From positions 1 through 64,000 of the forward strand of contig NZ_JARCJD010000005.1 in NCBI RefSeq assembly GCF_028890115.1: a stretch of 64,000 nucleotides of DNA, given 5' to 3'. The DNA comes from Phaeobacter sp. QD34_24. GTDB lineage: Bacteria; Pseudomonadota; Alphaproteobacteria; Rhodobacterales; Rhodobacteraceae. The stretch's first letter is position 1. Each line of letters opens with the position of its first letter. The notes beneath the pieces are model-generated. The model saw only the letters and a program-made list of their open reading frames with translations, was not told the origin of the DNA and ran no database searches. Below are positions 17,481 through 27,324 of this stretch, piece by piece. A program made the translations under genes and the position numbers.

Positions 17481-18728
17481 ATGAAACTGACTGTTCCCGC
17501 AATGGCTCTGGCGCTGTCCGCCACCGCCGTGTTCGCCGAAGACACCGTGACCATCGAATTCGCCTACCCCTATAGCCACCTGTTTGACGTGACCTATGAG
17601 GCGATGATGCCCGCCTTCAAGGCAGCGCATCCGAACATCGACGTGAAATTCCGCGCAACTTACGAAAGCTATGAGGACGGCACCAACACCATCCTGCGCG
17701 AAGCCGTCTCCGGCAACCTGCCCGATGTGACCATGCAGGGTTTGAACCGCCAGCAGATCCTGGTGGAAAAGGGCATCGCCAAGTCGCTGGAACCCTTCAT
17801 CGCCAAGGAAGCCGATTTCGCCAAGGACGGCTACCACGACGCCATGCTGAGCCTCTCGACCTTTGGCGGCGATGTGCACGGTCTGCCCTTCTCCGTCTCG
17901 CTGCCGGTGGGCTATTACAACATGGATATCCTGAAGGCCGGCGGCATCGAAGAGCTGCCCACCACCTGGGATGAGGTGATCGGCGCCTGTGAAACCATGA
18001 AGGCCAACGGCATCGACAACCCGATCTTCTGGGGTTGGAACATCACCGGCAACTGGTTCATGCAGGCCCTGATGTGGAGCCAGGACAAGGCCATCGTCGA
18101 AAACGGCCATGTGACCCTGGACAGCCCCGAAGCCCTGGCTGCCATGGAGCAGATGCAGGAGATCTTCACCAAATGCGACATGCAGAACCTGGAGTGGAAA
18201 TCGGCTCTCTCCTCCTTCTCGGCCGGTGAGATCGGCATGATGTTCTGGTCCACCTCGGCACTGGGCGCGGTCGAGCGCAGCCAGGGCGATTTCGAACTGG
18301 TGACCGGCCCCTTCCCCGGCATGGGGGAAACCCCGAAAGGCCTGCCCGCGGGCGGTAACGCGGCGCTGCTGACCTCCACCTCGGATGATCCCAAGGTGCA
18401 GGAGGCCGCCTGGACCTGGCTCAAGTTCATCACCTCGGGTGAAGGTGCTGCCGAAGTCGCGAAGACCACCGGCTACATGCCGCCGAACAAGGCCGCAAAC
18501 GAGGTGATCCTGGCCGATTTCTACCAGCAGAACCCCAACAAGCAGACCGCCGTGGACCAGCTGCCGTTGCTGCGCGACTGGCTCGCTTACCCGGGCGACA
18601 ACGGTCTGGCGATCACCCAGGTGATCTATGACGGGATCGAGCGCATCGTCACCGGCGACGCCACCGACATGAAGGAGTTGCAGCAGGAACTGGTCGAGGA
18701 AGTCGCCGACCTTCTGCCCAACGGCTAA
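17481..18728 (+). CDS. ABC importer solute-binding protein, UgpB-like
   Basis: The 415-residue periplasmic binding protein has a signal peptide (MKLTVPAMALALSATAVFA, cleavage before EDTV) and the family-1 binding-protein fold (AYPYSHLFDVTYEAMMPAFKA; conserved FWSTSALGAVERSQGDF; GGNAALLTSTSDDPKVQEAAWTW). This resembles UgpB and sugar-binding relatives. Gene order ATPase, permease, permease, binding protein and the two phosphoesterases downstream favour glycerol-3-phosphate or a glycerophosphodiester as ligand, by inference only. A strong terminator follows at 18739-18777. Confidence 0.87.
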   Translation: MKLTVPAMALALSATAVFAEDTVTIEFAYPYSHLFDVTYEAMMPAFKAAHPNIDVKFRATYESYEDGTNTILREAVSGNLPDVTMQGLNRQQILVEKGIAKSLEPFIAKEADFAKDGYHDAMLSLSTFGGDVHGLPFSVSLPVGYYNMDILKAGGIEELPTTWDEVIGACETMKANGIDNPIFWGWNITGNWFMQALMWSQDKAIVENGHVTLDSPEALAAMEQMQEIFTKCDMQNLEWKSALSSFSAGEIGMMFWSTSALGAVERSQGDFELVTGPFPGMGETPKGLPAGGNAALLTSTSDDPKVQEAAWTWLKFITSGEGAAEVAKTTGYMPPNKAANEVILADFYQQNPNKQTAVDQLPLLRDWLAYPGDNGLAITQVIYDGIERIVTGDATDMKELQQELVEEVADLLPNG

Positions 18729-18738
18729 TTCCAACTTT

Positions 18739-18777
18739 CGGCCGCGCGAGGGACCTTGCGCGGCCGTTCCTTTTTTC
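18739..18777 (+). terminator. Rho-independent terminator after the binding-protein gene
   Basis: CGGCCGCGC (18739-18747) pairs with GCGCGGCCG (18758-18766), followed by TTCCTTTTTTC. This strong signal separates the importer from the two phosphoesterase genes, which therefore depend on readthrough or an unseen promoter. Confidence 0.9.
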
Positions 18778-18791
18778 GGGCAGATAGATAC

Positions 18792-19622
18792 ATGAAAATC
18801 ATCCATATTTCCGACATTCACCTGACCATCCCCGGAGAGGAGATGGGCGGGCTCGATCCCCATATGCGGTTCTCGCAAGCCTTGAAGGACGTGGTCACCA
18901 ACCATCCCGATGCCGCCCGTATCGTGATCACTGGCGATCTGGCCCATTGAGGAGAACCCGCCGCCTATGAGGCGCTGAAGACTTCCATCCGCGATCTGCC
19001 CATTCCGGTGCGGCTGATGATCGGCAATCACGACAACCGCGCGGCCTTTCGCACCGTCTTCCCGGATCACCCCGTGGATGGCAATGGCTATATCAATCAT
19101 GGCGAAACCATCGATGGCGTGCGGTTTATCTATCTCGACAGCGTCAAAGAGCGCACCCATGCAGGCCATTTCTGCGCTGCGCGTCGCGACTGGCTGCAAG
19201 GCGAACTGGAGGGCTGCACCCGCGCGCGGATCTTCCTGCATCACAACCCGATGCCCGTGGGCCTGCCCGCCGAAGACAGGATCGCTCTGGTGCCCGAGGA
19301 TCGCCCCCCTTTCAAGGCCTTGATCGAAGCCCATGCCGCACGGATCGACTACATCCATTTTGGCCATGTCCATGCGCCCATCCACGGATGTTTTGCCGGG
19401 GTGCAATTCGCCAGCGTGCCCTCGACCGGCAACCAGTCGATCCCGGATCTCAATGAAACCGAATTGCTGCAAGGCGCGCCGATGGCCCCGGCCTATTGCG
19501 TGGTTCTGATCGATGGGCAGGACACGACGATCCACCAGATCCCCTTTGCCTGGGACGGGCCGGTGATGACCGCAGGAACGGGTTGGGAAGACTGGGCCAA
19601 ACCGACCGAGGCGGCAGAATGA
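18792..19622 (+). pseudogene. Metallophosphoesterase interrupted by in-frame TGA
   Basis: A calcineurin-like phosphoesterase (GpdQ/CpdA type) is split by one stop codon. The first part (18792-18950) has SDIHLT and GDLAH; then TGA at 18948-18950; then the same frame continues without a break through GNHDNR, LHHNPMPVG and GHVHAP to 19622. In the intact neighbour the corresponding segment reads GDMTHWGD, so the stop replaces a tryptophan codon (TGG to TGA, one transition). Without the stop the product would be 276 residues, normal length. The rest of the frame shows no decay, so the mutation is recent, a sequencing error, or bypassed. A restart at ATG 19008 would lack the first metal-ligand motifs. 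Confidence 0.88.
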
Positions 19623-20473
19623 AATTCATCCATCTGACCGACACCCATGTGATCGGCGGGGGCAGGACGCTTTTTGGGACAGACCCGGCCCGGCGGCTGG
19701 CCCTGGCGGTGGACAGCATCAACCGCGAACACGGCGATGCCGCCTTTGTTGTCCTGACCGGCGACATGACCCATTGGGGCGACGCCGACGCCTATTCGAG
19801 TTTTCGTTCTGAAATCAGCCAGTTGACGATGCCCTTGCACCTGATGGTCGGCAACCACGATGACACGCAGGCCTTTGCGGATCACTTTCCGAATGCGCCG
19901 CGTGATTGGCACGGCTTTGTCCAATTTGCCTTCGACACGCCCTTTGGCCGGGCCATTTGTCTTGATACCAAAAGCCCCGGCACCCACGCCGGTGGCTACT
20001 GTGCTGCGCGCCTGGAGTGGTTGGCGGCAGAGCTTTCAAGCACTGATGCGCCGGTATTTCTGTTCATGCATCACCCGCCATTTCCGGTCGGGATCTCGTC
20101 GATGGACCGGATCATGATGCTGGACGCAGGGGCCTTCCACGATGTCATCGCCCCGCACAAGGACCGCATCCGGCACCTGTTTTTCGGCCATATCCATCGC
20201 GCAATCTTCGGCAACTGGCGGGGGATCAGCTTTTCCTGCATGCGCGGGCTCAACCATCAGGTGGCGCTGGATCTGACCCCGGGGCAGAGCCGCATTCCCG
20301 GCACCCTTGAAGCGCCCGCCTATGGTGTCGTGCTATTGGATGAGGACAGCGTGACGGTGCATATGCACGATTTCACGAACAGATCCCCGGCATTTTCGCT
20401 CCATGCCCCCGATGGAGAGAACCCGGTTCGCTATCAGTTGGAGATGTCTCATCCGGGCTTCAGCGACCTGTGA
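19619..20473 (+). CDS. Metallophosphoesterase, probable glycerophosphodiesterase
   Basis: The intact 284-residue dinuclear-metal phosphoesterase is a paralogue of the interrupted gene just upstream. Metal-binding motifs are in order: TDTHV (residue 7), GDMTHWGD, GNHDD, MHHPPFPVG and GHIHRA. The family includes GpdQ glycerophosphodiesterase and CpdA cAMP phosphodiesterase. Beside a UgpB-type importer, hydrolysis of imported glycerophosphodiesters is the likeliest job. ATG at 19619 overlaps the previous stop by three bases, so both were co-translated. There is no signal peptide, so it acts in the cytoplasm. Confidence 0.87.
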   Translation: MKFIHLTDTHVIGGGRTLFGTDPARRLALAVDSINREHGDAAFVVLTGDMTHWGDADAYSSFRSEISQLTMPLHLMVGNHDDTQAFADHFPNAPRDWHGFVQFAFDTPFGRAICLDTKSPGTHAGGYCAARLEWLAAELSSTDAPVFLFMHHPPFPVGISSMDRIMMLDAGAFHDVIAPHKDRIRHLFFGHIHRAIFGNWRGISFSCMRGLNHQVALDLTPGQSRIPGTLEAPAYGVVLLDEDSVTVHMHDFTNRSPAFSLHAPDGENPVRYQLEMSHPGFSDL

Positions 20474-20483
20474 CAGGGTCACC

Positions 20484-20519
20484 TGGCGCGCCCTGCCCTT
20501 CATCCGGCAAAGCGCGCCA
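20484..20519. terminator. Hairpin between convergent genes
   Basis: TGGCGCGC (20484-20491) pairs with GCGCGCCA (20512-20519) between the convergent phosphoesterase and aldehyde dehydrogenase genes. It could terminate both directions. No long T run follows on the + strand. Confidence 0.5.
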
Positions 20520-20527
20520 ACTGTGTC

Positions 20528-21952
20528 TTAGTGTGCGATCATGATATGACGCACCGCCGTGTAATCTTCGAGCGCATACATCGACATGTCCTTGCCATAG
20601 CCGGACTGTTTCAACCCGCCATGCGGCATTTCCGTGGTCAGCATGAAGTGGGTGTTGATCCAGGTGCAGCCATACTGGAGCCGTGCGGATGTCTCCATGG
20701 CGCGGCCGATGTCGCCGGTCCAGACCGATGAGGCCAGACCATACTGGCTGTCATTCGCCCAGGAAATCACATCATCATCCTCGCCGAAGCGGGTGATCGA
20801 GACCACGGGCCCAAAGACCTCGCGCTGGACGATCTCGTCGCCTTGCAGGGCACCCGCGATGACGGTGGGCTTGTAGTAGAAGCCCGGGCCATCGTGCACG
20901 GCGCCGCCGGTGGTGATCTCCATATGTTTCTGCTCGGCGGCACGGTGCACAAAACTGGCCACCCTGTCGCACTGTCGCTGGCTGATCAGCGGCGGGATCT
21001 CATTGGTGGTGTCATCGGCATTGTCATAGGCGATCGAAGCCGCAGCGCTGGACAGATCCGCCACCAGGCGATCATAAATCTTGGCGCCGGCATAGATCCG
21101 GCAGGCGGCGGTACAATCCTGCCCGGCGTTGTAATATCCAAAGGCCCGGAGCCCCTCCACCACGCGATCCAGGTCCGCATCGTCATAGACGATGACGGGT
21201 GCCTTGCCGCCCAGTTCCAGGTGGGTGCGTTTGACCGTGTTCGCCGCAGCCTGAAGGACCTTCTTACCGGTGGCGATATCCCCGGTGATCGAGATCATGT
21301 CGACGCCCGGATGATTGATCAGCGCATTGCCGACGCTGGCACCCTGCCCGACGATCACGTTGACCACACCTTCGGGCAGGATGTCGGCCATGATCTTGGC
21401 CAGTTTCAGCGCTGTGAGCGGGGTCTGTTCGGAAGGCTTCATCACCACCGTGTTGCCCCCGGCAAGGGCAGGCGCCAGTTTCCACGCCATCATCATCAGC
21501 GGATAGTTCCAGGGCGCAATGGAGGCCACGACCCCGATCGGGTCGCGGCGGATCATCGAGGTGTGCCCTTCCAGGTATTCGCCCGCCGTGGGACCATGCA
21601 TGTTGCGCACCGCGCCCGCGAAATAGCGGAAACAGTCGGCCACGCCCGGCACCTCTTCGTTGCGGACCTCGTTGATCGGCTTGCCGCAGTTCAGGGATTC
21701 AAGCCGGGCCAGTTCCTCGAGGTTCTTTTCAACCGCATCGGCAATCGCCAGCAGCAATGCAGAGCGTTCACCGGGCGTGGTGCGCGACCAGGTCGCAAAG
21801 GCCCGGCGGGCGCTACCCACGGCGCGTTCGATCTGCTCGGCGTTGGCTTCGGGCATCTGGAGGATGATCTCACCGGTGCGCGGGTTCAGTACCTTTTCTT
21901 CGATCTCGGTGCCTGCCTCGAAGGCGCCACCAATCAGCATGTTGGTTTCCAT
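20528..21952 (-). CDS. patD: Gamma-aminobutyraldehyde dehydrogenase (PatD/YdcW-like)
   Basis: The 474-residue NAD-dependent aldehyde dehydrogenase has the catalytic cysteine in [15 protein letters not shown] and the general base in [13 protein letters not shown]. The N-terminus ([10 protein letters not shown]) and the C-terminus ([24 protein letters not shown]) match the PatD/aminobutyraldehyde group that oxidises 4-aminobutanal from putrescine to GABA. It is the last gene of a leftward operon in exactly the order of E. coli ydcSTUVW, which strongly supports the polyamine assignment. Betaine-aldehyde-like activity is possible within the family. Confidence 0.87.
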   Translation of the reverse strand: METNMLIGGAFEAGTEIEEKVLNPRTGEIILQMPEANAEQIERAVGSARRAFATWSRTTPGERSALLLAIADAVEKNLEELARLESLNCGKPINEVRNEEVPGVADCFRYFAGAVRNMHGPTAGEYLEGHTSMIRRDPIGVVASIAPWNYPLMMMAWKLAPALAGGNTVVMKPSEQTPLTALKLAKIMADILPEGVVNVIVGQGASVGNALINHPGVDMISITGDIATGKKVLQAAANTVKRTHLELGGKAPVIVYDDADLDRVVEGLRAFGYYNAGQDCTAACRIYAGAKIYDRLVADLSSAAASIAYDNADDTTNEIPPLISQRQCDRVASFVHRAAEQKHMEITTGGAVHDGPGFYYKPTVIAGALQGDEIVQREVFGPVVSITRFGEDDDVISWANDSQYGLASSVWTGDIGRAMETSARLQYGCTWINTHFMLTTEMPHGGLKQSGYGKDMSMYALEDYTAVRHIMIAH

Positions 21953-21969
21953 GATGTGTCTCCCTGTAT

Positions 21970-22776
21970 TTATTTGCCCTGTCCGGCGACGGTGTCCGTG
22001 CCGCGGGTGAGGTAATAGGCGCCGAGGATCGGCAGGAAGGTGACCAGCACCACCACCATTGCGACCACATTGGTCACCGGGCGCTGACGCGGGCGCACCA
22101 GTTCCTCGAGCATCCAGATCGGCAGGGTCTGCTGCTGCCCGGCGGTGAAGGTGGTGACGATCACCTCGTCAAAGCTGAGCGCGAAGGCCAGCATCCCGCC
22201 CGCCAAAAGCGCCGTTGCGATGTTCGGCAGGATCACGTGGCGGAAGGTCTGGAAGCTGTCCGCGCCCAGATCCATCGAAGCCTCGATGAGCGAGCCGGAG
22301 GTCCGCCGGAAGCGGGCCACCGCGTTGTTGTAGACCACCACGACACAGAAGGTCGCGTGCCCCAGAACGATGGTCCAGAAGCTGAACGGGATATCGGCAA
22401 GGTTGAAGGCCGAGCGCAGCGAGATCCCGGTGATGATCCCCGGCAGGGCGATCGGCAGGATCACCATCAGCGACACGGCCTCGCGGCCGAAGAACTTGGT
22501 GCGGCTGACGGCAGCGGCGCAAAGGGTACCCAGGACCAGCGCGATGGCCGTGGAAATCGCCGCGACACGGACCGACAGAGACAGAGCCTCCCAGACGTCG
22601 GGCCTGCTCCATGTGACCGAGAACCACTTCAGCGTCAGCCCTGGGGGCGGCCACTGATAGGATTTGTCTTCGGTGGTGAAGGCATAGATGAAGATCAGCA
22701 GCAGGGGCAGGTGCATGAAGGCAAGCCCCGCACCGGCAGCGATCTTGAGACCCAGCGAAGCGCGATCAGAGTGCAT
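21970..22776 (-). CDS. ydcV: Polyamine-type ABC permease (PotI/YdcV-like)
   Basis: The 268-residue inner-membrane permease has six helices and an EAA motif [23 protein letters not shown]. The ATG at 22776 is chosen because AAAGGAG lies seven bases upstream and the hydrophobic N-terminus begins there; the frame extends further but that part is polar and unlike the family. The start overlaps the end of the partner permease by 11 bases. Order and neighbours match ydcV of the ydcSTUVW operon. Confidence 0.88.
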   Translation of the reverse strand: MHSDRASLGLKIAAGAGLAFMHLPLLLIFIYAFTTEDKSYQWPPPGLTLKWFSVTWSRPDVWEALSLSVRVAAISTAIALVLGTLCAAAVSRTKFFGREAVSLMVILPIALPGIITGISLRSAFNLADIPFSFWTIVLGHATFCVVVVYNNAVARFRRTSGSLIEASMDLGADSFQTFRHVILPNIATALLAGGMLAFALSFDEVIVTTFTAGQQQTLPIWMLEELVRPRQRPVTNVVAMVVVLVTFLPILGAYYLTRGTDTVAGQGK

Positions 22777-23707
22777 CGAAGGCTCCTTTGCGTTTGGCGA
22801 CCCAGAGGTAGACGCCCATGATGACGATCGGCACCACGGCAAAGGCGGCGGCCAGCGGGATGTTCCCGGCGGTTCCCTGATAGGAGTAGACCGCCTGGCC
22901 GATGAAACGCCGCGAAGAACCGACGATCTGCGGAATGATGTAGTCGCCCAGTGTCAGCGAGAAGGTGAAGATCGACCCCGCGATCACCCCCGGCAGCGCC
23001 AGCGGCAACAGAACATAGCGAAAGCTCTGGCCGGGGTTTGCGCCCAGATCGCCCGAGGCTTCGAGCATCGAGGTCGGGACCCGTTCAAGCGAGGCCTGGA
23101 TCGGCAGCACCATGAAGGGCAGCCAGACATAGAGGAACACCAGAAAGGTGCCGGTCCAGCTCACGGACAGGGAATTGCCGCCGATCACGGGGATCGCCAG
23201 GTAGGCCTCCAGCAGCCATTTCATGTGCAGGATCTCGAACAGCCAGTTCAGGATGCCTTCCTTGGCCAGGATCAGCTTCCAGGAATAGACCTTGACCAGG
23301 TAGCTCGACCACAGGGGCAGCATGACGCCCAGGTAGAACACCGCCTTCCATTTCCCCTTGGCATAGCGCGCGGCGTAATAGGCGATGGGAAAGCTGATCA
23401 GCGCTGCAGCAACGGTGACGGCTGCCGCCATCACCACCGTGCGAACGATGATGTCGAAATTGGCAGGCGTGAACAGCTCGCCATAGGTCTTCAGGGTGAA
23501 TTCATAGACGATCAGACCCGAGAACTCGTCGATCGAAAAGAAACTTTGCGCCAAGAGCGCAAAGAGCGAGCCAAGATAGATGATCCCGAGCCAGAGCGCC
23601 GGCGGCGTCAGCAGCAGCAGGATCAGCATGCGCGGATTGCGCCACAGCCAGTCCGACAGCCTTGTGAGCGGCCCGCTGCGGCCCGTATGCAGGCTCAGAT
23701 CGCTCAT
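22766..23707 (-). CDS. ydcU: Polyamine-type ABC permease (PotH/YdcU-like)
   Basis: The 313-residue partner permease has an EAA-like loop [20 protein letters not shown] followed by [10 protein letters not shown], and a long N-terminal extension before the first helix ([21 protein letters not shown]). PotH/PotB-type length. It overlaps the ATPase gene end by four bases and the PotI-like permease start by 11 bases, giving tight translational coupling across the operon. Confidence 0.88.
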   Translation of the reverse strand: MSDLSLHTGRSGPLTRLSDWLWRNPRMLILLLLTPPALWLGIIYLGSLFALLAQSFFSIDEFSGLIVYEFTLKTYGELFTPANFDIIVRTVVMAAAVTVAAALISFPIAYYAARYAKGKWKAVFYLGVMLPLWSSYLVKVYSWKLILAKEGILNWLFEILHMKWLLEAYLAIPVIGGNSLSVSWTGTFLVFLYVWLPFMVLPIQASLERVPTSMLEASGDLGANPGQSFRYVLLPLALPGVIAGSIFTFSLTLGDYIIPQIVGSSRRFIGQAVYSYQGTAGNIPLAAAFAVVPIVIMGVYLWVAKRKGAFDAL

Positions 23708-24690
23708 GAGCGGGCCTCCATCAGGTGCAGATCTTCATCCTGCCAGGACAGGTTGACCTGCGCGCCCACCGCCGGGATCTCCTGCCCCTTGGGGATGAGC
23801 GCGACCATCGGGGTATCGTCCATCACCAGCGACACACGGGTGGCGGTGCCGATAAAGCTGGTCGCCCGCACGGTTGCGACATGGCCGCTTTCTGAAATCC
23901 GCAACGCCTCGGGGCGCAGGGCGGCGTGGCAGCGCTTGCCGGTCAGTTTTTCCGTCACCTCGGGCGGCAGAACATTGGAGGAGCCAACGAAATCCGCAAC
24001 GAAGGGCACTTCGGGGCGATAGTAGATGTCCTCGGGACGGCCGACCTGCACGATCTTGCCCTCGTTGAAAACGGCAACCCGGTCCGCCATCGACAGGGCC
24101 TCGCCCTGGTCGTGGGTGACAAAGACGAAGGTGATCCCCAGCTTGCGTTGCAGGGCCTTCAGTTCTTCCTGCATCTGCTCGCGCAGCTTGAGGTCAAGCG
24201 CGCCCAGCGGCTCATCCAGCAACAGGACCTTCGGCTGGTTGATCAGGGCGCGCGCCAGGGCGACGCGCTGGCGCTGTCCGCCCGACAGCTCGGATGGTTT
24301 GCGGGTGCCGTATCCTGGAAGGGCAACCAGCTCCAGCGCCTCTTCGGCCGCGCGGTGGCGTTCGGCCTTGGGCCTGCCCGCGATCATCAGACCATAGGCC
24401 ACATTGTCCCGCACATTGAGATGCGGAAACAGGGCATAATCCTGAAACACCGTGTTCACGTGGCGCTTGTAGGGGGGCACGCCCTTGGCGGATTGCCCGA
24501 AGATCGCGATATCGCCCCCGGTCGGCTGCTCAAATCCCGCGATCAGGCGCAGGCAGGTCGTCTTCCCCGATCCGGAGGGGCCAAGCATGGCAAAGAACTC
24601 GCCCTCGGCAATGTCGATGTCAACCGCATCGACCGCGCGAACGGATCCGAAATGGCGCGAAACGCCAGTGAATTGAACAGCTGATGTCAT
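23704..24690 (-). CDS. ydcT: Polyamine-type ABC ATPase (PotA/PotG/YdcT-like)
   Basis: The ATPase subunit has about 328 residues from the preferred ATG at 24690; an in-frame ATG at 24741 would add 17 residues that lack family similarity, and neither has a strong ribosome site. Walker A GPSGSGKTT, signature LSGGQRQRVALARAL, Walker B LLLDEPLGALD and switch THDQGEALSMADRV are intact. The C-terminal TOBE-like region follows. It sits between the binding-protein and permease genes as in ydcSTUV. Confidence 0.88.
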   Translation of the reverse strand: MTSAVQFTGVSRHFGSVRAVDAVDIDIAEGEFFAMLGPSGSGKTTCLRLIAGFEQPTGGDIAIFGQSAKGVPPYKRHVNTVFQDYALFPHLNVRDNVAYGLMIAGRPKAERHRAAEEALELVALPGYGTRKPSELSGGQRQRVALARALINQPKVLLLDEPLGALDLKLREQMQEELKALQRKLGITFVFVTHDQGEALSMADRVAVFNEGKIVQVGRPEDIYYRPEVPFVADFVGSSNVLPPEVTEKLTGKRCHAALRPEALRISESGHVATVRATSFIGTATRVSLVMDDTPMVALIPKGQEIPAVGAQVNLSWQDEDLHLMEARS

Positions 24691-24744
24691 GGGAATTCCA
24701 GTAGGTTGGCCTGCCGCCACCGGGGCGGCAGGCGATGTCATGTC

Positions 24745-25905
24745 TTAGCGGCCGCCGATCACGCCGATGTAGTCGGAGACCCAGCGGTAGTAGGGAACGC
24801 AAGTGCCCTGGCTTTCACATTTGGAGACCGGGGTCTGCCAGAACTTGATGCGCTCGAACTCATCCATGCCGTTCTTGGTGCAACCTTCCGCAGTCTGCAT
24901 CCCGCGCCCGTCGGTACAGGCCGCCGGAACCGCCGGGTTGGCGCCAAACCAGACCGACAGGTCGGACTGCAGGTTGGAGGACAGGGTGTGCTCCATCCAC
25001 ATGTAGGCACAGTTGGGGTTCTCGGCCTCTGCATGCATCATCGTGGTGTCCGCCCAGCCGGTTGCGCCTTCCTGCGGAATGGTCGAGGCGACCTTGGCCC
25101 CATCCCCCTGCAGGAGGTTCACCTGGAACGGCCAGGAACCGGAGGCCACGATGCCTTCGTTCTTGAAGTCATCAATCTGGATGAAGGCATCGTGCCAGTA
25201 GCGCGACACCAGCCCGCGCTGCACGCGCAAGAGATCCAGCGCCGCATCATACTGCTCTTGGTTAAGCTCGTAGGGCGAGGTAATGCCCAGTTCGGGCTTG
25301 TGATACATCAGGTAGTTGGCCGCATCGGCGATATGGATCGGCCCGTCATAGGCCTGCACGCGACCCTGGTTGGACTTGCCATCCGCCAGGGTGGTTTCCT
25401 CGAAGACAACCGACCAGCTGGTGGGGGCTTCGGCAAAGGCCTCGGTCGAATACATCAGCACGTTGGGACCCCACATGTAGGGCGTGCCGTAGTGGACACC
25501 ACCGACGTAGTGCCAGGGGGCTTCCTTCAGGCGCTCATCCACCGAGGGCCAGCTGGGAATGAGGTCGATATTGACCGGCTGCACCCGCTTGCCCGCGATC
25601 ATGCGCAGCGAGGCGTCGCCGGATGCGGTCACCAGGTCAAAGCCGCCCTCGTTCATCAGGGCCACCATTTCGTCGCTGGTGTTTGCCGTCTTGACGTTGA
25701 CCTTGCAGCTGGTGGCCTGTTCGAACTTGGTCACCCAGTCGAAATCGGCGACGGTTTCGCCGCGCTCGATGTAGCCGGGCCAGGCCACGATATTGACCTG
25801 CCCCTCGCCGGGGCCGATTTCGGTGATCATATCGGCAGCCAAGGACTGGCTGGCGACAACTGCAGTTGCCACGAGGGCAGTGCAGGATTTCAAAAAACTG
25901 GTCAT
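24745..25905 (-). CDS. ydcS: Polyamine-type ABC solute-binding protein (YdcS/PotF-like)
   Basis: The 386-residue periplasmic binding protein starts at ATG 25905 with AGGGAGA eight bases upstream and a signal peptide MTSFLKSCTALVATAVVASQSLA. The mature part has the spermidine/putrescine-binding pattern: VNIVAWPGYIE, NEGGFDLVTASGD, YGTPYMWGPNVLMYSTEAF. Several cysteines near the C-terminus (CTDGRGMQTAEGC, CESQGTC) suggest disulfides. It is first in the five-gene operon ending in the aminobutyraldehyde dehydrogenase. Confidence 0.88.
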   Translation of the reverse strand: MTSFLKSCTALVATAVVASQSLAADMITEIGPGEGQVNIVAWPGYIERGETVADFDWVTKFEQATSCKVNVKTANTSDEMVALMNEGGFDLVTASGDASLRMIAGKRVQPVNIDLIPSWPSVDERLKEAPWHYVGGVHYGTPYMWGPNVLMYSTEAFAEAPTSWSVVFEETTLADGKSNQGRVQAYDGPIHIADAANYLMYHKPELGITSPYELNQEQYDAALDLLRVQRGLVSRYWHDAFIQIDDFKNEGIVASGSWPFQVNLLQGDGAKVASTIPQEGATGWADTTMMHAEAENPNCAYMWMEHTLSSNLQSDLSVWFGANPAVPAACTDGRGMQTAEGCTKNGMDEFERIKFWQTPVSKCESQGTCVPYYRWVSDYIGVIGGR

Positions 25906-25981
25906 GCGAGTTCTCCCTGGAAGTGAACAATGATCGGCCATTGGTGGCTCTGTCATTGCGGGAAGCATGATCGCAAGATTC

Positions 25982-25997
25982 TGAATTCGCAAATTCA
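25982..25997. promoter_or_regulatory. A/T-rich inverted repeat upstream of ydcS-like operon
   Basis: TGAATT-CGCA-AATTCA lies 76 bases before the binding-protein start and between it and the LysR gene. A LysR-type operator is plausible from its position and symmetry. Confidence 0.5.
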
Positions 25998-26053
25998 ATA
26001 ATCAGAAACGCGAAATCAGTTTTTCCGATACCTCATCACGGCAAGGCAACAAG

Positions 26054-26947
26054 CTATTGATGTCCTTGAGCAATCGCGATGAAATCCTTGGTCGCTGCAC
26101 TCAGCGGGGACCCTTTGCGCCAGGCCATGCCGACCTGAACGGCAGGCAGGGCACCCGACACATCGCGCGCCTCGATCCGATCGCCTTCCAGCGACCAGGG
26201 ACGATAGACCAGATCCGGCAGCAGGGCGATTCCCGCCCCCGTTGCGACTAGGCTGCGGACCGCCTCGACCGAACGGGTGCGAAAGGCGATCTTCGGCTTC
26301 TTACCCAGGGCCGAAAGCAGCTTCACCGCGGCTTCTCCCATCTCATCGATATCCAGCATGATCAGCTGTTCGCCGCTCAGATCGTCGACCTCGATACTGT
26401 CCTGCCTGAGCAGCCGGTGCCCGATGGGCAGCCAAAGCCGATAGGGCGAAACGTCGAGAATCTCGACCTGAAGCGCCAGTTTGTCATGCAGGTTTGAAAT
26501 GACCATGACTGCTGCGTCCAGTTCACCGCCGATCAGCAGGTGCTCCAGGTATTCGCCGTTGTCCTCGATCGCGGTGACCTCGACCTGCGGATTGGCGCGG
26601 CGGAACTTGGCCAGAAGATCGGACAGGACATAGCCCGCCATCAGGGAGGTCACCCCTAGGTGCAAGGAGCCCGAGATCACCTGATCCCGTACCGTCAACG
26701 CGCGGCGGGCGGCGGACACTTCGGACAGGATAGAGGTGGCATGGCGCAGGAACTGATGTCCCTTGTGGGTGATGTTCAACCCGCGGGCATGGCGTTCGAA
26801 AAGCTTTACACCCAGGTCGCCTTCCAGGAATTTCACCGCTTCTGTCACGGCCGATTGTGAAATCGCCAGGGAGTGCGCGGCGCGACTTACCGACCCATAT
26901 TCCGCCACAGCGACAAAATACTGCAGCTGTCGTATCGTAAATGCCAC
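26054..26947 (-). CDS. LysR-family regulator, probably of the polyamine operon
   Basis: The 297-residue protein from the GTG at 26947 has GGGGA about eight bases upstream; a TTG at 26983 would add 12 unconserved residues. It has the helix-turn-helix in residues about 6-60 (GSVSRAAHSLAISQSAVTEAVKFLE) and a LysR substrate domain. It is transcribed in the same direction as, and 148 bases upstream of, the ydcS-like gene. In E. coli the equivalent operon is next to a MocR-type regulator instead, so the regulator class differs here. Confidence 0.85.
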   Translation of the reverse strand: MAFTIRQLQYFVAVAEYGSVSRAAHSLAISQSAVTEAVKFLEGDLGVKLFERHARGLNITHKGHQFLRHATSILSEVSAARRALTVRDQVISGSLHLGVTSLMAGYVLSDLLAKFRRANPQVEVTAIEDNGEYLEHLLIGGELDAAVMVISNLHDKLALQVEILDVSPYRLWLPIGHRLLRQDSIEVDDLSGEQLIMLDIDEMGEAAVKLLSALGKKPKIAFRTRSVEAVRSLVATGAGIALLPDLVYRPWSLEGDRIEARDVSGALPAVQVGMAWRKGSPLSAATKDFIAIAQGHQ

Positions 26948-27324
26948 GAGATAGTCCCCGGATATCGGATTTTCCAATAGCAAACTATCCCGGCCCCAGC
27001 GCCGTGTCCAATCCTTCCAGTCACAGAACCAGGCTTCGCGTCACCTGCGTTTTGAAAGTGCAATCACCCGGGTGGATCTGAGGATGTCAGAGCGTTTCCG
27101 GGCCTTGCGGAAGCAGGTTTGACCGGGAACACCCAGTGCGACACCCAAGGCAGCGCCAAGATCAGACATGGTGCCTGATCGCCAGCAGATTCCATTCAAA
27201 CCGCGTTGAACTCGGAACTGCCAGGTGCCGCCGGTTTATAGCCCGGCGGCACCCGGCACAAAGGATGTTGCACGCTACAGCCAGACCACTGTCGGCCCAT
27301 TGGCAGAGAATACCGGACTGGTGG
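26948..27324. other. Intergenic region between LysR and chemoreceptor genes
   Basis: About 375 bases should contain the LysR promoter at the left end and the 3' flank of the chemoreceptor gene at the right. No reading frame here looks coding and I see no strong hairpin with a T run. Confidence 0.5.

Noticed and set aside
18948-18950. TGA read as selenocysteine in the phosphoesterase
   Set aside because: The paralogue has Trp here, no selenocysteine insertion hairpin was evident directly downstream, and phosphoesterases of this class do not use selenocysteine.
17346-19535. 729-codon minus-strand open frame across the UgpB-like and phosphoesterase genes
   Set aside because: Antisense shadow of recognised genes; repetitive Gly/His/Val composition and no domain.
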